Origin: a virus
Direction: 5' to 3' (one strand)
Length of the DNA: 29,472 nucleotides
Virus record (IMG/VR): IMGVR_UViG_3300028676_000250
Coordinates: 1 to 29,472 of that record
Below, piece after piece: positions 7,416-14,456 of the stretch. Every line of letters starts with the position of its first letter. Position 1 is the first letter of the stretch. A program made the position numbers and the translations under genes. Under the pieces are notes generated by a model that was not told where the DNA came from, made no database searches, and saw only the letters and a program-made list of their open reading frames with translations.

Positions 7416-8318
7416 TTATCTCAAAGCATTATTAATTTCTTTTTTGTGTTTATAAATTGATCTTCCATAAGAGGTGTTCTGCTTAATTTTTTCTTTTGAC
7501 ATTTCTAATCCTCTATTGTAGCGGGTAGCAATAATCTGTATATCTTCTTGTGTTAATTTGTCTACTGGAGTGTGTTTAAAATCAACATCCTTTAATCTTT
7601 TTATATGTAAAGCTGCAATATAAATTCCAATGACAGGATCTAATAAAGATTTTTGTATTGCATCTCTGTTGGTTTCATTTAAACTCTCATATCCCAACTC
7701 TTTACCAGCTCTTCCTAACTGAACAGCCATATCTCCAAAAGATGTTTTGTCTGGATTATTAGTTATTGTTAGGTTTTTATCTACAACATCTGGCCCGCTC
7801 CAATCAAATTCTCTAATAGAACGGACGTTCTTTTTTAACCAATCAGGTTTGCCTCCGAATTCTGTAAATGCAATTCCTGCCAGCAAAAATGGAGGTATTC
7901 CATTCATTTTAGCTGCATGTTTTATAACTCCACTATAATACTTAACAAATTCTGCTTTTCTTTGAAATAAATAATCTTTCCCTCCTGTTGTTTTCCACCT
8001 AATTATATCGCTATTTGTCCAAGCAACATTATTAGGATTGTATTTCCACAATTTAGAAAGATTATTAGTTTGAGCATGCAAAGAGGTGATTGGGTGTTTT
8101 GTATTGAAATCATTATTTCTGACATTATTGGTGTATAAATTTAGTTGAGCCAATTCTTTGTGATTTATCTTAGAATTTTCAGCATATTTAAGCATTTCAC
8201 CAGCATTTTTATCATCCTCAATCTGCTGACGCCAAATACCAAGCATCATTTGCCTGAACCTTGCCATTTCAGAAGCGCTGGTATCTTTTAGTTCTATAGT
8301 ATGGTTTTTAATAATCAT
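7416..8318 (-). CDS. Lysozyme/transglycosylase-like tail-associated protein
   Basis: 300-aa soluble protein without a signal peptide. Residues about 120-285 look like a lysozyme-superfamily (SLT/goose-lysozyme) domain: I-P-P-F-L-L-A-G-I-A-F-T-E-F-G-G with E153 as likely acid, T-S-F-G-D-M-A-V-Q in the middle, a helix I-G-I-Y-I-A-A-L-H-I-K-R-L, and I-A-T-R-Y-N-R-G near 263-270, matching the A-x-x-Y-N-x-G motif. The N-terminal 110 residues are helical and unassigned. It follows the chaperone-like gene by 37 bp, the slot where contractile phages carry the tape-measure gene. It is too short to be a normal tape measure. It may be a wall-piercing enzyme or a cargo toxin. Confidence 0.7.
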   Translation of the reverse strand: MIIKNHTIELKDTSASEMARFRQMMLGIWRQQIEDDKNAGEMLKYAENSKINHKELAQLNLYTNNVRNNDFNTKHPITSLHAQTNNLSKLWKYNPNNVAWTNSDIIRWKTTGGKDYLFQRKAEFVKYYSGVIKHAAKMNGIPPFLLAGIAFTEFGGKPDWLKKNVRSIREFDWSGPDVVDKNLTITNNPDKTSFGDMAVQLGRAGKELGYESLNETNRDAIQKSLLDPVIGIYIAALHIKRLKDVDFKHTPVDKLTQEDIQIIATRYNRGLEMSKEKIKQNTSYGRSIYKHKKEINNALR

Positions 8319-8355
8319 TAGGATAGTTTTTATGAAAGGGCAAAAAAGGTGTTTG

Positions 8356-8700
8356 TTATAGTATTTCTATTTTAACAGGTTTCGGCTGAATATGATCTGA
8401 GAATGCTGTGGTAATATTGAGGCGTAAATCGTCTTCTTGTTCTATTTTGGCATCACCGCCCAAGTAACAGTTTTTGAATAATACTTCAAGCGCTTTAAAT
8501 TCATCCATTTTTGAAGCTTGCAATACGGCAGAACGAATGCTCATATCCGGTTTTTTGAAATAGGCAAACAAAGTGGTTTCGTCATCATCTGCAATGGTGA
8601 GTTTAACCACTTTTTTATGTTTGTATTTCCATTGGTTTAATTGTGCCTGGGTAATGTTTCCGTCAAGAACGTCGACATTTTTAGATTTTTCTATTTCCAT
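8356..8700 (-). CDS. Tail assembly chaperone-like protein
   Basis: 114-aa protein. The stretch Y-K-H-K-K-V-V-K-L-T-I-A-D-D-D-E-T-T-L-F-A-Y-F-K-K-P followed by a helical part with A-L-E-V-L-F-K-N-C-Y-L-G-G-D resembles Bacteroidota phage tail-chaperone proteins. These carry a beta-rich start describing a substrate-like peptide and a helical body. It shares this layout (K-L-T, Y-F/Y-C-K-K-P, L-F-K-N/E-C) with the 156-aa protein at 16326-16796. It lies after the tube gene but beyond an intrinsic terminator, so it depends on read-through or a weak promoter. Its position between tube and the tape-measure slot matches gpG-type chaperones. Confidence 0.6.
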   Translation of the reverse strand: MEIEKSKNVDVLDGNITQAQLNQWKYKHKKVVKLTIADDDETTLFAYFKKPDMSIRSAVLQASKMDEFKALEVLFKNCYLGGDAKIEQEDDLRLNITTAFSDHIQPKPVKIEIL

Positions 8701-8860
8701 TTTGAAACTCTTTGCTTATTTTATGATAGGGTGAATTGATGTCTGATTTAGTGGTGTCTTTTCTTGTTGATTGGACACAAGTATAAATGTCATATCGCTT
8801 ATAGTAACTGATTGACTTTTTTCTATTTTTATAGAAATTGAATTTTTTTAAGTGTAATTT

Positions 8861-8918
8861 AAAAAAAGAGGCTGCCTGACTTATTCTTTTGAAGTTAAAT
8901 AAGACTCGAAGCAGCCTC
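8861..8918 (-). terminator. Intrinsic terminator after the tube gene
   Basis: Arms GAGGCTGC (8868-8875) and GCAGCCTC (8911-8918), with an inner pair CTTATT/AATAAG, are followed on the minus strand by seven U (plus-strand A run 8861-8867). It would stop most transcripts after sheath and tube, keeping these abundant proteins above the downstream chaperone and lysozyme-like products. The rest of 8701-9099 holds no convincing gene. Confidence 0.85.
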
Positions 8919-9099
8919 CTGAAGAAGATTCCCTGCCTAAAACGGACTAATAAAGAGCGAGTAGAATAATTTGCTTGCAAAAATCCTGTTGCTTTTGAAC
9001 TTCTTTTTTGCGTAACGCATTTAGATATTGGTTTTCTCTTTTAAGTCGGTTTTATAAACGGGGAAGGGGTATTATAGTTTTAGTAGTAGTTTGTGTCGA

Positions 9100-9525
9100 T
9101 TAATTCCACTCAACGTGAGAGCAGATCAGGTCGAAAGAAACCGCAATTTTAGTATCTCCCTGGCTAATTCCTCTGCTGTTTGAGTTGAATTCACAGTTTC
9201 TTACGGTGTGTGTAATTACTTCGTTGCTGTCATCCAAATAACTTACAATGATGCTGAAAGGGTTGATGTCCTGCAATCTTTGTCCTTTTGGCAAAGCCGC
9301 TAAAATAGCTTCAACTTCGTAATTATATAAAGTGATAGAAGCTTTTGCCTCATATTTTCCTCTACCTCTGTGAACCGGCATATCTCCGGCACCGTAATGG
9401 TTTTCTTTAGATACTGAATCACTATAGTTTACAGCTGTAATTCCGGTAACGATATTACCTGCAATACTTACTTCGATAGATGACCAGCTGTGTTGTTGTC
9501 CGTTAATTAATGGTAATTTATTCAT
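9100..9525 (-). CDS. Tail tube protein
   Basis: 141-aa protein. The beta-rich sequence with W-S-S-I-E-V-S-I-A-G, the charged strand G-R-G-K-Y-E-A-K-A-S-I-T-L-Y and the ending I-A-V-S-F-D-L-I-C-S-H-V-E-W fit the tail-tube/Hcp-like fold of Bacteroidota contractile phages. Its size matches tube subunits (about 140-170 aa). It lies 138 bp downstream of the sheath gene, the universal sheath-tube order. A strong terminator follows, consistent with high-level expression. The call combines fold pattern and gene order. Confidence 0.85.
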   Translation of the reverse strand: MNKLPLINGQQHSWSSIEVSIAGNIVTGITAVNYSDSVSKENHYGAGDMPVHRGRGKYEAKASITLYNYEVEAILAALPKGQRLQDINPFSIIVSYLDDSNEVITHTVRNCEFNSNSRGISQGDTKIAVSFDLICSHVEWN

Positions 9526-9663
9526 ATGTAGCTTTGTTTTTTTTATAATCCCGATAACGCTCAGGAGCTATCACCTTTCTTTTTTTGTTTTTACAAAATT
9601 GAAATTTGGGTGATATTATTGGTGAATTTTTATTGTTTGTAGAATTATAATGAATCCAATAAA

Positions 9664-10989
9664 TTATTGTTTGTCAATTCCGAAAGGATTTTTGAATCCT
9701 AAATCAACAGTAATTTTACGGGCAGTTCCAATTGGAGTAATTTCTGCTTTTACTTTTAATTCTGAAGTAGCCAAAATGTTTTGTTTTGGATCTACATACA
9801 CATCAAAAGCAGAAACTTCCTGATTGGCAACCATTGCTTCTAAAGCAGATCTGCATAAACCTTCGAAGCTTTTTGAAACAGATTGTGGTAACTTACCATC
9901 AATATCGACTAAAACCGGAGAAGCTAATTTTGGCAATAAAGCGGTACGCAATAAACGTGTTGCTTTGTTAATAGTACGGTTGTTTTCGATATAAGCAAAA
10001 TCTGAAGTACCAGTTGTACAAGTAGCGCTATCATTAAAATAAACACCAGGTAAACCAGTATGCGTTCTTGCGAAAATGAATCTTTTTTCATTTAGATTAC
10101 TTAAAGTTCCAAGAGTTTTAATTTCTTCTCCGCCTACAAAGCCTGCTTTTGCAAAACCTTCACCTGTAAGATTGAATTTTTCGATCCAGGCAATGTTTTC
10201 AGATACTTTTGCTTTAGAAATAGCTCCCAATGCTAATCCAACTGCTGCAGTATTTTTATACAAATATTTCAAAACAAAATAAAGAACACCTTCATCTCCT
10301 TCTTTGAAACCATCAGCGTTTCTTACGTTATAAATACCTGGCATATTGTCTGCCGGAACTAATTTCTCGTCAGAAGCTAAAGTATAAAGTTTTGATGTGC
10401 CTTCGTAATACACCTTTTGTTCAAGCGCCTTTTCAACATCCATAGCTACTACTACAGATACGTTTTCGGCATTTAATCCGGCTAAAGAAGTAGCATCATC
10501 AACATTAAAACCTTTTCCTTCCAGGATAACTTCAAAAGGCATGTAATCTGTATAAGCAAGGGCAGCCTGTTGTTGTGCTTTTGCAACTGCATCTTTTGTG
10601 CCGGCAAATGTTGTTACTCCGGAATAGATGATTGCCATTTGACGAATGTTTCCGTTTGCTTTTTCCTGCATATCCAAAGCTTTTGCAGCAACTGTTTCAT
10701 AAGAAGTGGCTTTGGTTTTCATAATGTACAAATCTCCTGATGGATTCATTCTGAAGAATTGTTGAATTTGGTAATAAGCCGATTGTCCATCTACATCATA
10801 ATCTGCTCCGATTCCTAATGCTTCAGCATCTTCTAATGAAGCTAAACGTTCTACTTTGTCAAAATCAAATTCAGTTGTAACGCCAGTAGAATCATTAAAG
10901 AGTAATCCTGAAATCATGTCCTGGTCTGGTGTTCTTCTTCCTAATCCACCCGATAATTTGTTAATCACTACATCGTTTAATGTACTCAT
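9664..10989 (-). CDS. Contractile tail sheath protein
   Basis: 441-aa protein. The N-terminal part includes a Q-Q-F-F-R-M-N-P-S-G-D-L-Y-I-M segment and a beta-alpha region with I-Y-S-G-V-T. The C-terminal third (R-L-L-R-T-A-L-L-P-K-L-A-S-P-V, then F-D-V-Y-V-D-P-K-Q-N-I-L and K-I-T-V-D-L-G-F-K-N-P) matches the phage tail-sheath C-terminal domain, which wraps the tube and exchanges strands with neighbours. Length fits phage sheaths (400-500 aa), not split TssB/TssC. It is the first gene after regulatory element 3, with an unusually long leader of about 230 nt. A contractile rather than siphovirus-like tail is therefore well supported. Confidence 0.9.
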   Translation of the reverse strand: MSTLNDVVINKLSGGLGRRTPDQDMISGLLFNDSTGVTTEFDFDKVERLASLEDAEALGIGADYDVDGQSAYYQIQQFFRMNPSGDLYIMKTKATSYETVAAKALDMQEKANGNIRQMAIIYSGVTTFAGTKDAVAKAQQQAALAYTDYMPFEVILEGKGFNVDDATSLAGLNAENVSVVVAMDVEKALEQKVYYEGTSKLYTLASDEKLVPADNMPGIYNVRNADGFKEGDEGVLYFVLKYLYKNTAAVGLALGAISKAKVSENIAWIEKFNLTGEGFAKAGFVGGEEIKTLGTLSNLNEKRFIFARTHTGLPGVYFNDSATCTTGTSDFAYIENNRTINKATRLLRTALLPKLASPVLVDIDGKLPQSVSKSFEGLCRSALEAMVANQEVSAFDVYVDPKQNILATSELKVKAEITPIGTARKITVDLGFKNPFGIDKQ

Positions 10990-11228
10990 AATATAAATTG
11001 TTTTAATTGTTTAAAATTTATTTTTGGGTTTTTGCTCAAAAAAGGGCAAAAGAGGGGTTGTAACAAGTAGTGAAACTTGCTATAATCAATAGTTTATTGT
11101 TTAAAAAGGTATTCGTAATCCGGAATCCAAAAAAGCAGAATTTCTATTTTTGGACGATTTATAAAAACAGGTTTTTTAATTGAATTTTACTCTTGGCCAG
11201 GAGATAAATTTGCTTTTGATATCAGGTA

Positions 11229-11292
11229 CAAATTTAAGGCTCAAGGTTGCTTTTTCCAATTTTTTTGATGTTCAAAACCAGTAGTTTCAGTG
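11229..11292 (-). promoter_or_regulatory. Regulon element 3, sheath/tube block
   Basis: Box CAGTAGTTTCAGTG (11279-11292) lies 42 bp from CAAATTTA (11229-11236), which reads TAAATTTG on the minus strand, an exact TAnnTTTG -7 element. The box starts 2 bp after the stop codon of the 59-aa HTH gene. The remaining sequence to the sheath start (10990-11228) is a long leader without a gene. Confidence 0.85.
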
Positions 11293-11294
11293 CT

Positions 11295-11474
11295 TTAAGC
11301 TCTGGCCTCTGTAGCGAGTCCTTCATTTATAATGGTATAAATAGTGCGCTCTGTAAGGAACAATGTATCCGAAAGTTCAGATACTACAACTTTCATTTGT
11401 TTAGCTTGATTTCTATTTAGGTAGTTGATCACATAATCTCTCCTTTTGTCTAATAGTGTTCTGCTTCTTTTCAT
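11295..11474 (-). CDS. 59-aa helix-turn-helix protein, candidate regulon activator
   Basis: Short gene with an ATG at 11474 and TAA at 11295-11297. The protein begins MKRSRTLLDKRRDYVINYL and has a helix-turn-helix pattern at about 28-50 (VVVSELSDTLFLTERTIYTI: helix, turn, recognition-like helix). The N-terminus is strongly basic. It lies downstream of the tail-terminator-like gene, probably in the same element-4 transcript, and ends right next to the sheath promoter box. Its coding character is supported by a clean HTH pattern, K/R clustering and an uninterrupted frame of useful length in a gap that is otherwise empty. Binding to the TACTG-N4-TACTG boxes is a hypothesis based on size, fold and location; the exact family is not recognised. 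Confidence 0.7.
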   Translation of the reverse strand: MKRSRTLLDKRRDYVINYLNRNQAKQMKVVVSELSDTLFLTERTIYTIINEGLATEARA

Positions 11475-11593
11475 TTTTTGGGTTTTAATAGGTGCGGATT
11501 AATTTGTTTTTGGTGTTGTATGCTGCTTTAGTTTTGCTTCATTTATTTCTTTGTAAATATGTGCTGCTATTAAGTGGTATTAAACCATTCAGC

Positions 11594-12169
11594 TTAATTG
11601 GTAATGTTTAAATCTATATCTCCTTCAACCTGATTTGGGTTTATTCCTATTATTCCCGAAGTTAAGTTATAACCCAAATCTTCTAATTCTTCATTACTTA
11701 ATCCATTATTAAAAAGGATATATTTCTTTTTTAAAATATTTTCAATTAAGGTTGTTTTATAAGTGATCTCCCAAATGAAATAATTGTTTTTATCCCAATA
11801 AACATCTTCATTAACATATTGCTTTTCTTTTACCTTAAAAGTAGAATTGGTATCTATAAAAGCATTACTAGCAGCAGGAGACAAGATAGCTTTGTCAAGA
11901 CGATATGCCATCTCGAATACCTCTTCGTAACTTGTTGATGTGAAAGAACTAATAGGTAATACGATGTACAAACAAAAAGAGACATCAGCTTTGTAATTTT
12001 TTTCAGATGAGGTTTCCCAGGAAATCGTATCATATTTAAACATTACTAAAGGTTTATCAATAGTAGTTTTAAAAACAGCATCACTGTAAAGTTGTACTGT
12101 TGGCGCATTCGTAGAAAACTCAGTTTCGATTGCGTTCTTTTTTTCGCTATAAAAGTCTTTTAAAATCAT
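11594..12169 (-). CDS. Tail terminator/completion-like protein
   Basis: 191-aa protein when started at the ATG at 12169 (MILKDFYSEKK). The longer frame to 12223 would read through the likely -7 element and operator repeats and is rejected as start. The alpha-beta pattern D-K-P-L-V-M-F-K-Y-D-T-I-S-W-E, then A-D-V-S-F-C-L-Y-I-V-L-P, then E-V-F-E-M-A-Y-R-L-D-K-A-I-L, resembles small tail-completion/terminator proteins that cap the tube. Its place immediately before sheath and tube is the usual phage order. The family is inferred from pattern and context, not a firm match. It is driven by element 4 with a very short leader. Confidence 0.6.
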   Translation of the reverse strand: MILKDFYSEKKNAIETEFSTNAPTVQLYSDAVFKTTIDKPLVMFKYDTISWETSSEKNYKADVSFCLYIVLPISSFTSTSYEEVFEMAYRLDKAILSPAASNAFIDTNSTFKVKEKQYVNEDVYWDKNNYFIWEITYKTTLIENILKKKYILFNNGLSNEELEDLGYNLTSGIIGINPNQVEGDIDLNITN

Positions 12170-12188
12170 ATGATGGATTAATTTTTTA

Positions 12189-12253
12189 CAAATATACAAC
12201 ATATGTTTTAATATATACAACATATTACGATAAAAAATGCAGTAATTTCAGTA
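12189..12253 (-). promoter_or_regulatory. Regulon element 4, terminator-like protein/HTH transcript
   Basis: Box CAGTAATTTCAGTA (12240-12253) lies 43 bp from CAAATATA (12189-12196), minus-strand TATATTTG, an exact TAnnTTTG. It overlaps the TACAACATAT repeats, so one promoter may receive both an activating and a repressing input. Confidence 0.8.
12195..12225. promoter_or_regulatory. Operator-like TACAACATAT direct repeats
   Basis: TACAACATAT occurs at 12195-12204 and 12216-12225, spaced 21 bp start to start, about two helical turns. The first overlaps the palindrome AACATATGTT (12198-12207) and touches the -7 element of element 4. Related CAACATAT/AACATAT words recur by the S24 gene start (12387-12394, 12419-12425). 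This layout suggests binding sites for the S24 repressor at both divergent promoters. Confidence 0.55.
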
Positions 12254-12378
12254 ATATGATTTGCTTTTTTACACTGTCTATTAGAGTAATACAATAAGAA
12301 AAAGGTTTTAAATGTCTTTAAATTCAGCTGTTACGTAAAATAAATAGAAAAGAATGCTATTATTTATTATATATTTTT

Positions 12379-12408
12379 TAGTTTTGCAACATATAGTGGA
12401 ATATGCTG
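12379..12408 (+). promoter_or_regulatory. Promoter and operator of the S24 repressor gene
   Basis: TAGTTTTG at 12379-12386 is an exact TAnnTTTG -7 element on the plus strand. It is followed directly by the imperfect palindrome CAACATAT (12387-12394), 6 bp, ATATGCTG (12401-12408). An operator right at the start site fits autorepression of the S24 regulator. Confidence 0.6.
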
Positions 12409-12453
12409 TGAGGTGTAAAACATATTACATAAATAAAAAAAGGCAATTACAAC

Positions 12454-13254
12454 ATGGAAATACATTCTAAGATAAAACGTATTATAGACGAGATGAAGTT
12501 AAACAATAACTCATTTGCAAAGTTAATAGGAGTAACCAGCACAACAATAGACAGTATCACTATTGGTAGATTGCAAGCTGATGGAGATAGAAAAAGGACA
12601 AAACCAGGTTTTGATTTGCTTCAAAGTATCATCACACATTGTAATGTAAATCCGGATTATTTTTTTGGAGACAGTGATGAAATTTTTGTTAATAAAACAA
12701 ATAGTGAAGTTGGTTTACATTTACCAAAGATAATTACGGTAAATGAAGAAGGCGAGGAGAATATCAATTTTGTTGGAGTAAAAGCAAGAGCGGGATATTT
12801 AGACGGTTATGCTGATCCGGAATATATGGAAAGTCTTCCGTCATTTAGTATGCCAATGCTAAAAAATGGCACTTACAGGTGTTTTGAGATAAAAGGAAAC
12901 TCTATGTCGACAACGATTCATGACGGAGATTATCTTTTTGGAAAATATGTTGATAATTTTGATGATATACTTGACGGAAGAATTTATGTGATTATCAGTA
13001 AAAATGACGGAGTAGTGGTAAAAAGGGTTTTAAACCGAATTAGGGAAAGCGGCAAATTAATCCTCAAATCTGATAACAGAGACGGAAATTACCCCATGTA
13101 TTCAATTTATGCTGAGGATATTCTGGAAGTTTGGTACGCCAGTATGTATGCCTCTAAGCAAATGCCGGACCCCATTAATATTTATGAAAAGATTCATGAT
13201 CTCGAAAGTAAATTCTACGAAATGGAAGAGACTTTACGAAAAAAACTCAATTAA
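12454..13254 (+). CDS. XRE/S24 (LexA/CI-like) transcriptional repressor
   Basis: 266-aa protein. Residues about 5-70 form an XRE-type HTH (N-N-N-S-F-A-K-L-I-G-V-T-S-T-T-I-D). Residues 105-230 form an S24 peptidase domain with G-N-S-M at 148-151 (catalytic S150) and V-V-V-K-R at 187-191 (K190). A possible self-cleavage site is Ala113-Gly114 in ARAGY. The C-terminal 30 residues look like a short coiled coil. Such proteins repress phage genes until RecA-stimulated cleavage. It is divergent from the tail shaft block and shares the 200-bp region carrying element 4 and the repeats. It is the only confident repressor in the window. DNA-damage induction is inferred from the family and has not been shown here. 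Confidence 0.88.
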   Translation: MEIHSKIKRIIDEMKLNNNSFAKLIGVTSTTIDSITIGRLQADGDRKRTKPGFDLLQSIITHCNVNPDYFFGDSDEIFVNKTNSEVGLHLPKIITVNEEGEENINFVGVKARAGYLDGYADPEYMESLPSFSMPMLKNGTYRCFEIKGNSMSTTIHDGDYLFGKYVDNFDDILDGRIYVIISKNDGVVVKRVLNRIRESGKLILKSDNRDGNYPMYSIYAEDILEVWYASMYASKQMPDPINIYEKIHDLESKFYEMEETLRKKLN

Positions 13255-13301
13255 GTTTTTTTGACTAGGGATCCTATTTCTAAAGTTGAGGTTTTAGAAA
13301 T

Positions 13302-13337
13302 AAAAAATGCCTCTTACTGTTTAAATGGTAAGAGGCA
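13302..13337. terminator. Bidirectional terminator between repressor and hub block
   Basis: Stem TGCCTCTTAC (13308-13317) with GTAAGAGGCA (13328-13337) is flanked by A6 on the left (minus-strand U run, 13302-13307) and a T-rich stretch on the right. It lies between the convergent S24 gene and the minus-strand hub block and suits the minus direction best. Confidence 0.8.
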
Positions 13338-13362
13338 ATTTCTATACTAATTCAAAATTTTT

Positions 13363-13581
13363 TTAGGAAATATATCCGGTTCCTGTTCCGGTTTGTGCTG
13401 ATGCAGAACCGGTTGTTGTTACTGTTGTAGTAACTGTTCCTGATTTGACGAATTTGTCAATTGCAGCTGCTAATTGATTTGTAATGTTATCTATAGATGA
13501 AGCCCCATCATGTTCATTTGCTTTCTCTTCTGTTAAAAGTATTTTTATATCCTTTTTTAAATCTGCTATGTTTAAAGCCAT
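13363..13581 (-). CDS. Small tail-tip-associated protein, unknown function
   Basis: 72-aa protein. The first 45 residues are helical and charged (MALNIADLKKDIKILLTEEK). The tail is low-complexity, rich in Thr, Ser and Gly (TVTTTVTTTGSASAQTGTG). It follows the spike gene by 7 bp and ends the hub transcript before a terminator. In contractile systems a small PAAR or cargo protein often follows the spike, but no PAAR motif is visible. The low-complexity end resembles small proteins in the same place in other Bacteroidota phages, as far as I recall. No function is assigned. Confidence 0.6.
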   Translation of the reverse strand: MALNIADLKKDIKILLTEEKANEHDGASSIDNITNQLAAAIDKFVKSGTVTTTVTTTGSASAQTGTGTGYIS

Positions 13582-13588
13582 AATTTCC

Positions 13589-14446
13589 CTATTTTAATAG
13601 TTCTGTCAGTTTTCCTTTAATTGTTATAAGTTGAGCTAAATTAATTGGTGGTCCTGATGGTCCGACTGGCGTGGTTACTGTAATTTTTCCAATTTCATCA
13701 ATTAATTCTTCTAGTTTTGATTTTAAACTTTTTCCACCTACGTCAATTTTAAATCGATCATCCATTTCAAGAGTTAGATCTCCTTTCTTAAATGAAGTTT
13801 TAGCATCAGAAATTATGGCTTCAAAACCATCTTGAATCGTTATTTTGGCTTCTCTATCTTTTAAATTAAAAACTGTTTTGCCTTCATTAATACTGATTTT
13901 TTGTTCGTTAATATTAAAGCTGTTCTTCGAAATTTCTTTGCCATCGGCATCATAAAAAAAAGTGCTAATATTTGGATCTGATACATTTCCATTAAATTCT
14001 AATTGCGCAATATTTTTATATGTAGCCGAAGTTGAGGCTGGATTGCTTTCTTCTTTTTGTTTGAATAACATTTGGAATTTATTCACATCTGTATCGATTT
14101 CCAGAAACTGATTTTGCTCATTTTTGAAGCGAATAAAAGTACGCTCGATTTCTGAAAATTGAGAAATAAAGGCCCGCGTTTCTACTCCATCAATTATTGT
14201 GGCCAAAACCCAACTGTCTTTTTTAGGAATCGTAATAATTCCTTGTTCCAGATCCTGAATAGAAGCTTTCAGTCTTACGTTTTTAATTACGGCACCATCG
14301 GCCCGTATAATGTTTACGGTGTAAGCGTCTTCAGGATTATGGAGTGATGCTACTTCTTTATTTATTTCGATGACTTTTGCTGCAAAAGTTTCGATAATTT
14401 GATTTTTATTGGCGACGTCTTTTATTAGATCTGTTATATTTCCCAT
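13589..14446 (-). CDS. Baseplate spike protein, gpV-like
   Basis: 285-aa protein. An N-terminal helix (about 1-40) is followed by an OB-fold-like beta region (V-N-I-I-R-A-D-G-A-V-I, then I-I-T-I-P-K-K-D-S-W-V-L-A-T-I-I-D-G, then A-F-I-S-Q-F-S-E-I-E), a typical pattern of gpV/VgrG-type spikes that bind the end of the tube. The rest (about 150-250) contains repeated beta-strand motifs (S-I-N-E-G-K-T-V-F-N-L-K, then A-K-I-T-I-Q-D-G, then D-L-T-L-E-M-D-D) suggestive of a trimeric beta-helix needle. It lies 10 bp after the hub gene, the usual D-V order. The C-terminal 30 residues contain a P-V-G-P-S-G-P-P segment. Confidence 0.75.
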   Translation of the reverse strand: MGNITDLIKDVANKNQIIETFAAKVIEINKEVASLHNPEDAYTVNIIRADGAVIKNVRLKASIQDLEQGIITIPKKDSWVLATIIDGVETRAFISQFSEIERTFIRFKNEQNQFLEIDTDVNKFQMLFKQKEESNPASTSATYKNIAQLEFNGNVSDPNISTFFYDADGKEISKNSFNINEQKISINEGKTVFNLKDREAKITIQDGFEAIISDAKTSFKKGDLTLEMDDRFKIDVGGKSLKSKLEELIDEIGKITVTTPVGPSGPPINLAQLITIKGKLTELLK

Positions 14447-14456
14447 TTATGTATTT

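Noticed and set aside
8681-8980. 99-aa minus-strand open frame
   Set aside because: It contains the intrinsic terminator at 8861-8918, has no domain pattern and an odd Lys/Phe/Arg-rich composition, and overlaps the start of the chaperone-like gene. It is better explained as intergenic sequence.
9100-10989. Type VI secretion system (subtype iii) interpretation
   Set aside because: There is a single 441-aa phage-type sheath rather than a TssB/TssC pair, no ClpV-like ATPase is seen, and holin and endolysin genes are present.
12170-12223. N-terminal extension of the terminator-like protein gene
   Set aside because: It would be encoded by the -7 element and TACAACATAT repeats; the ATG at 12169 is the better start.
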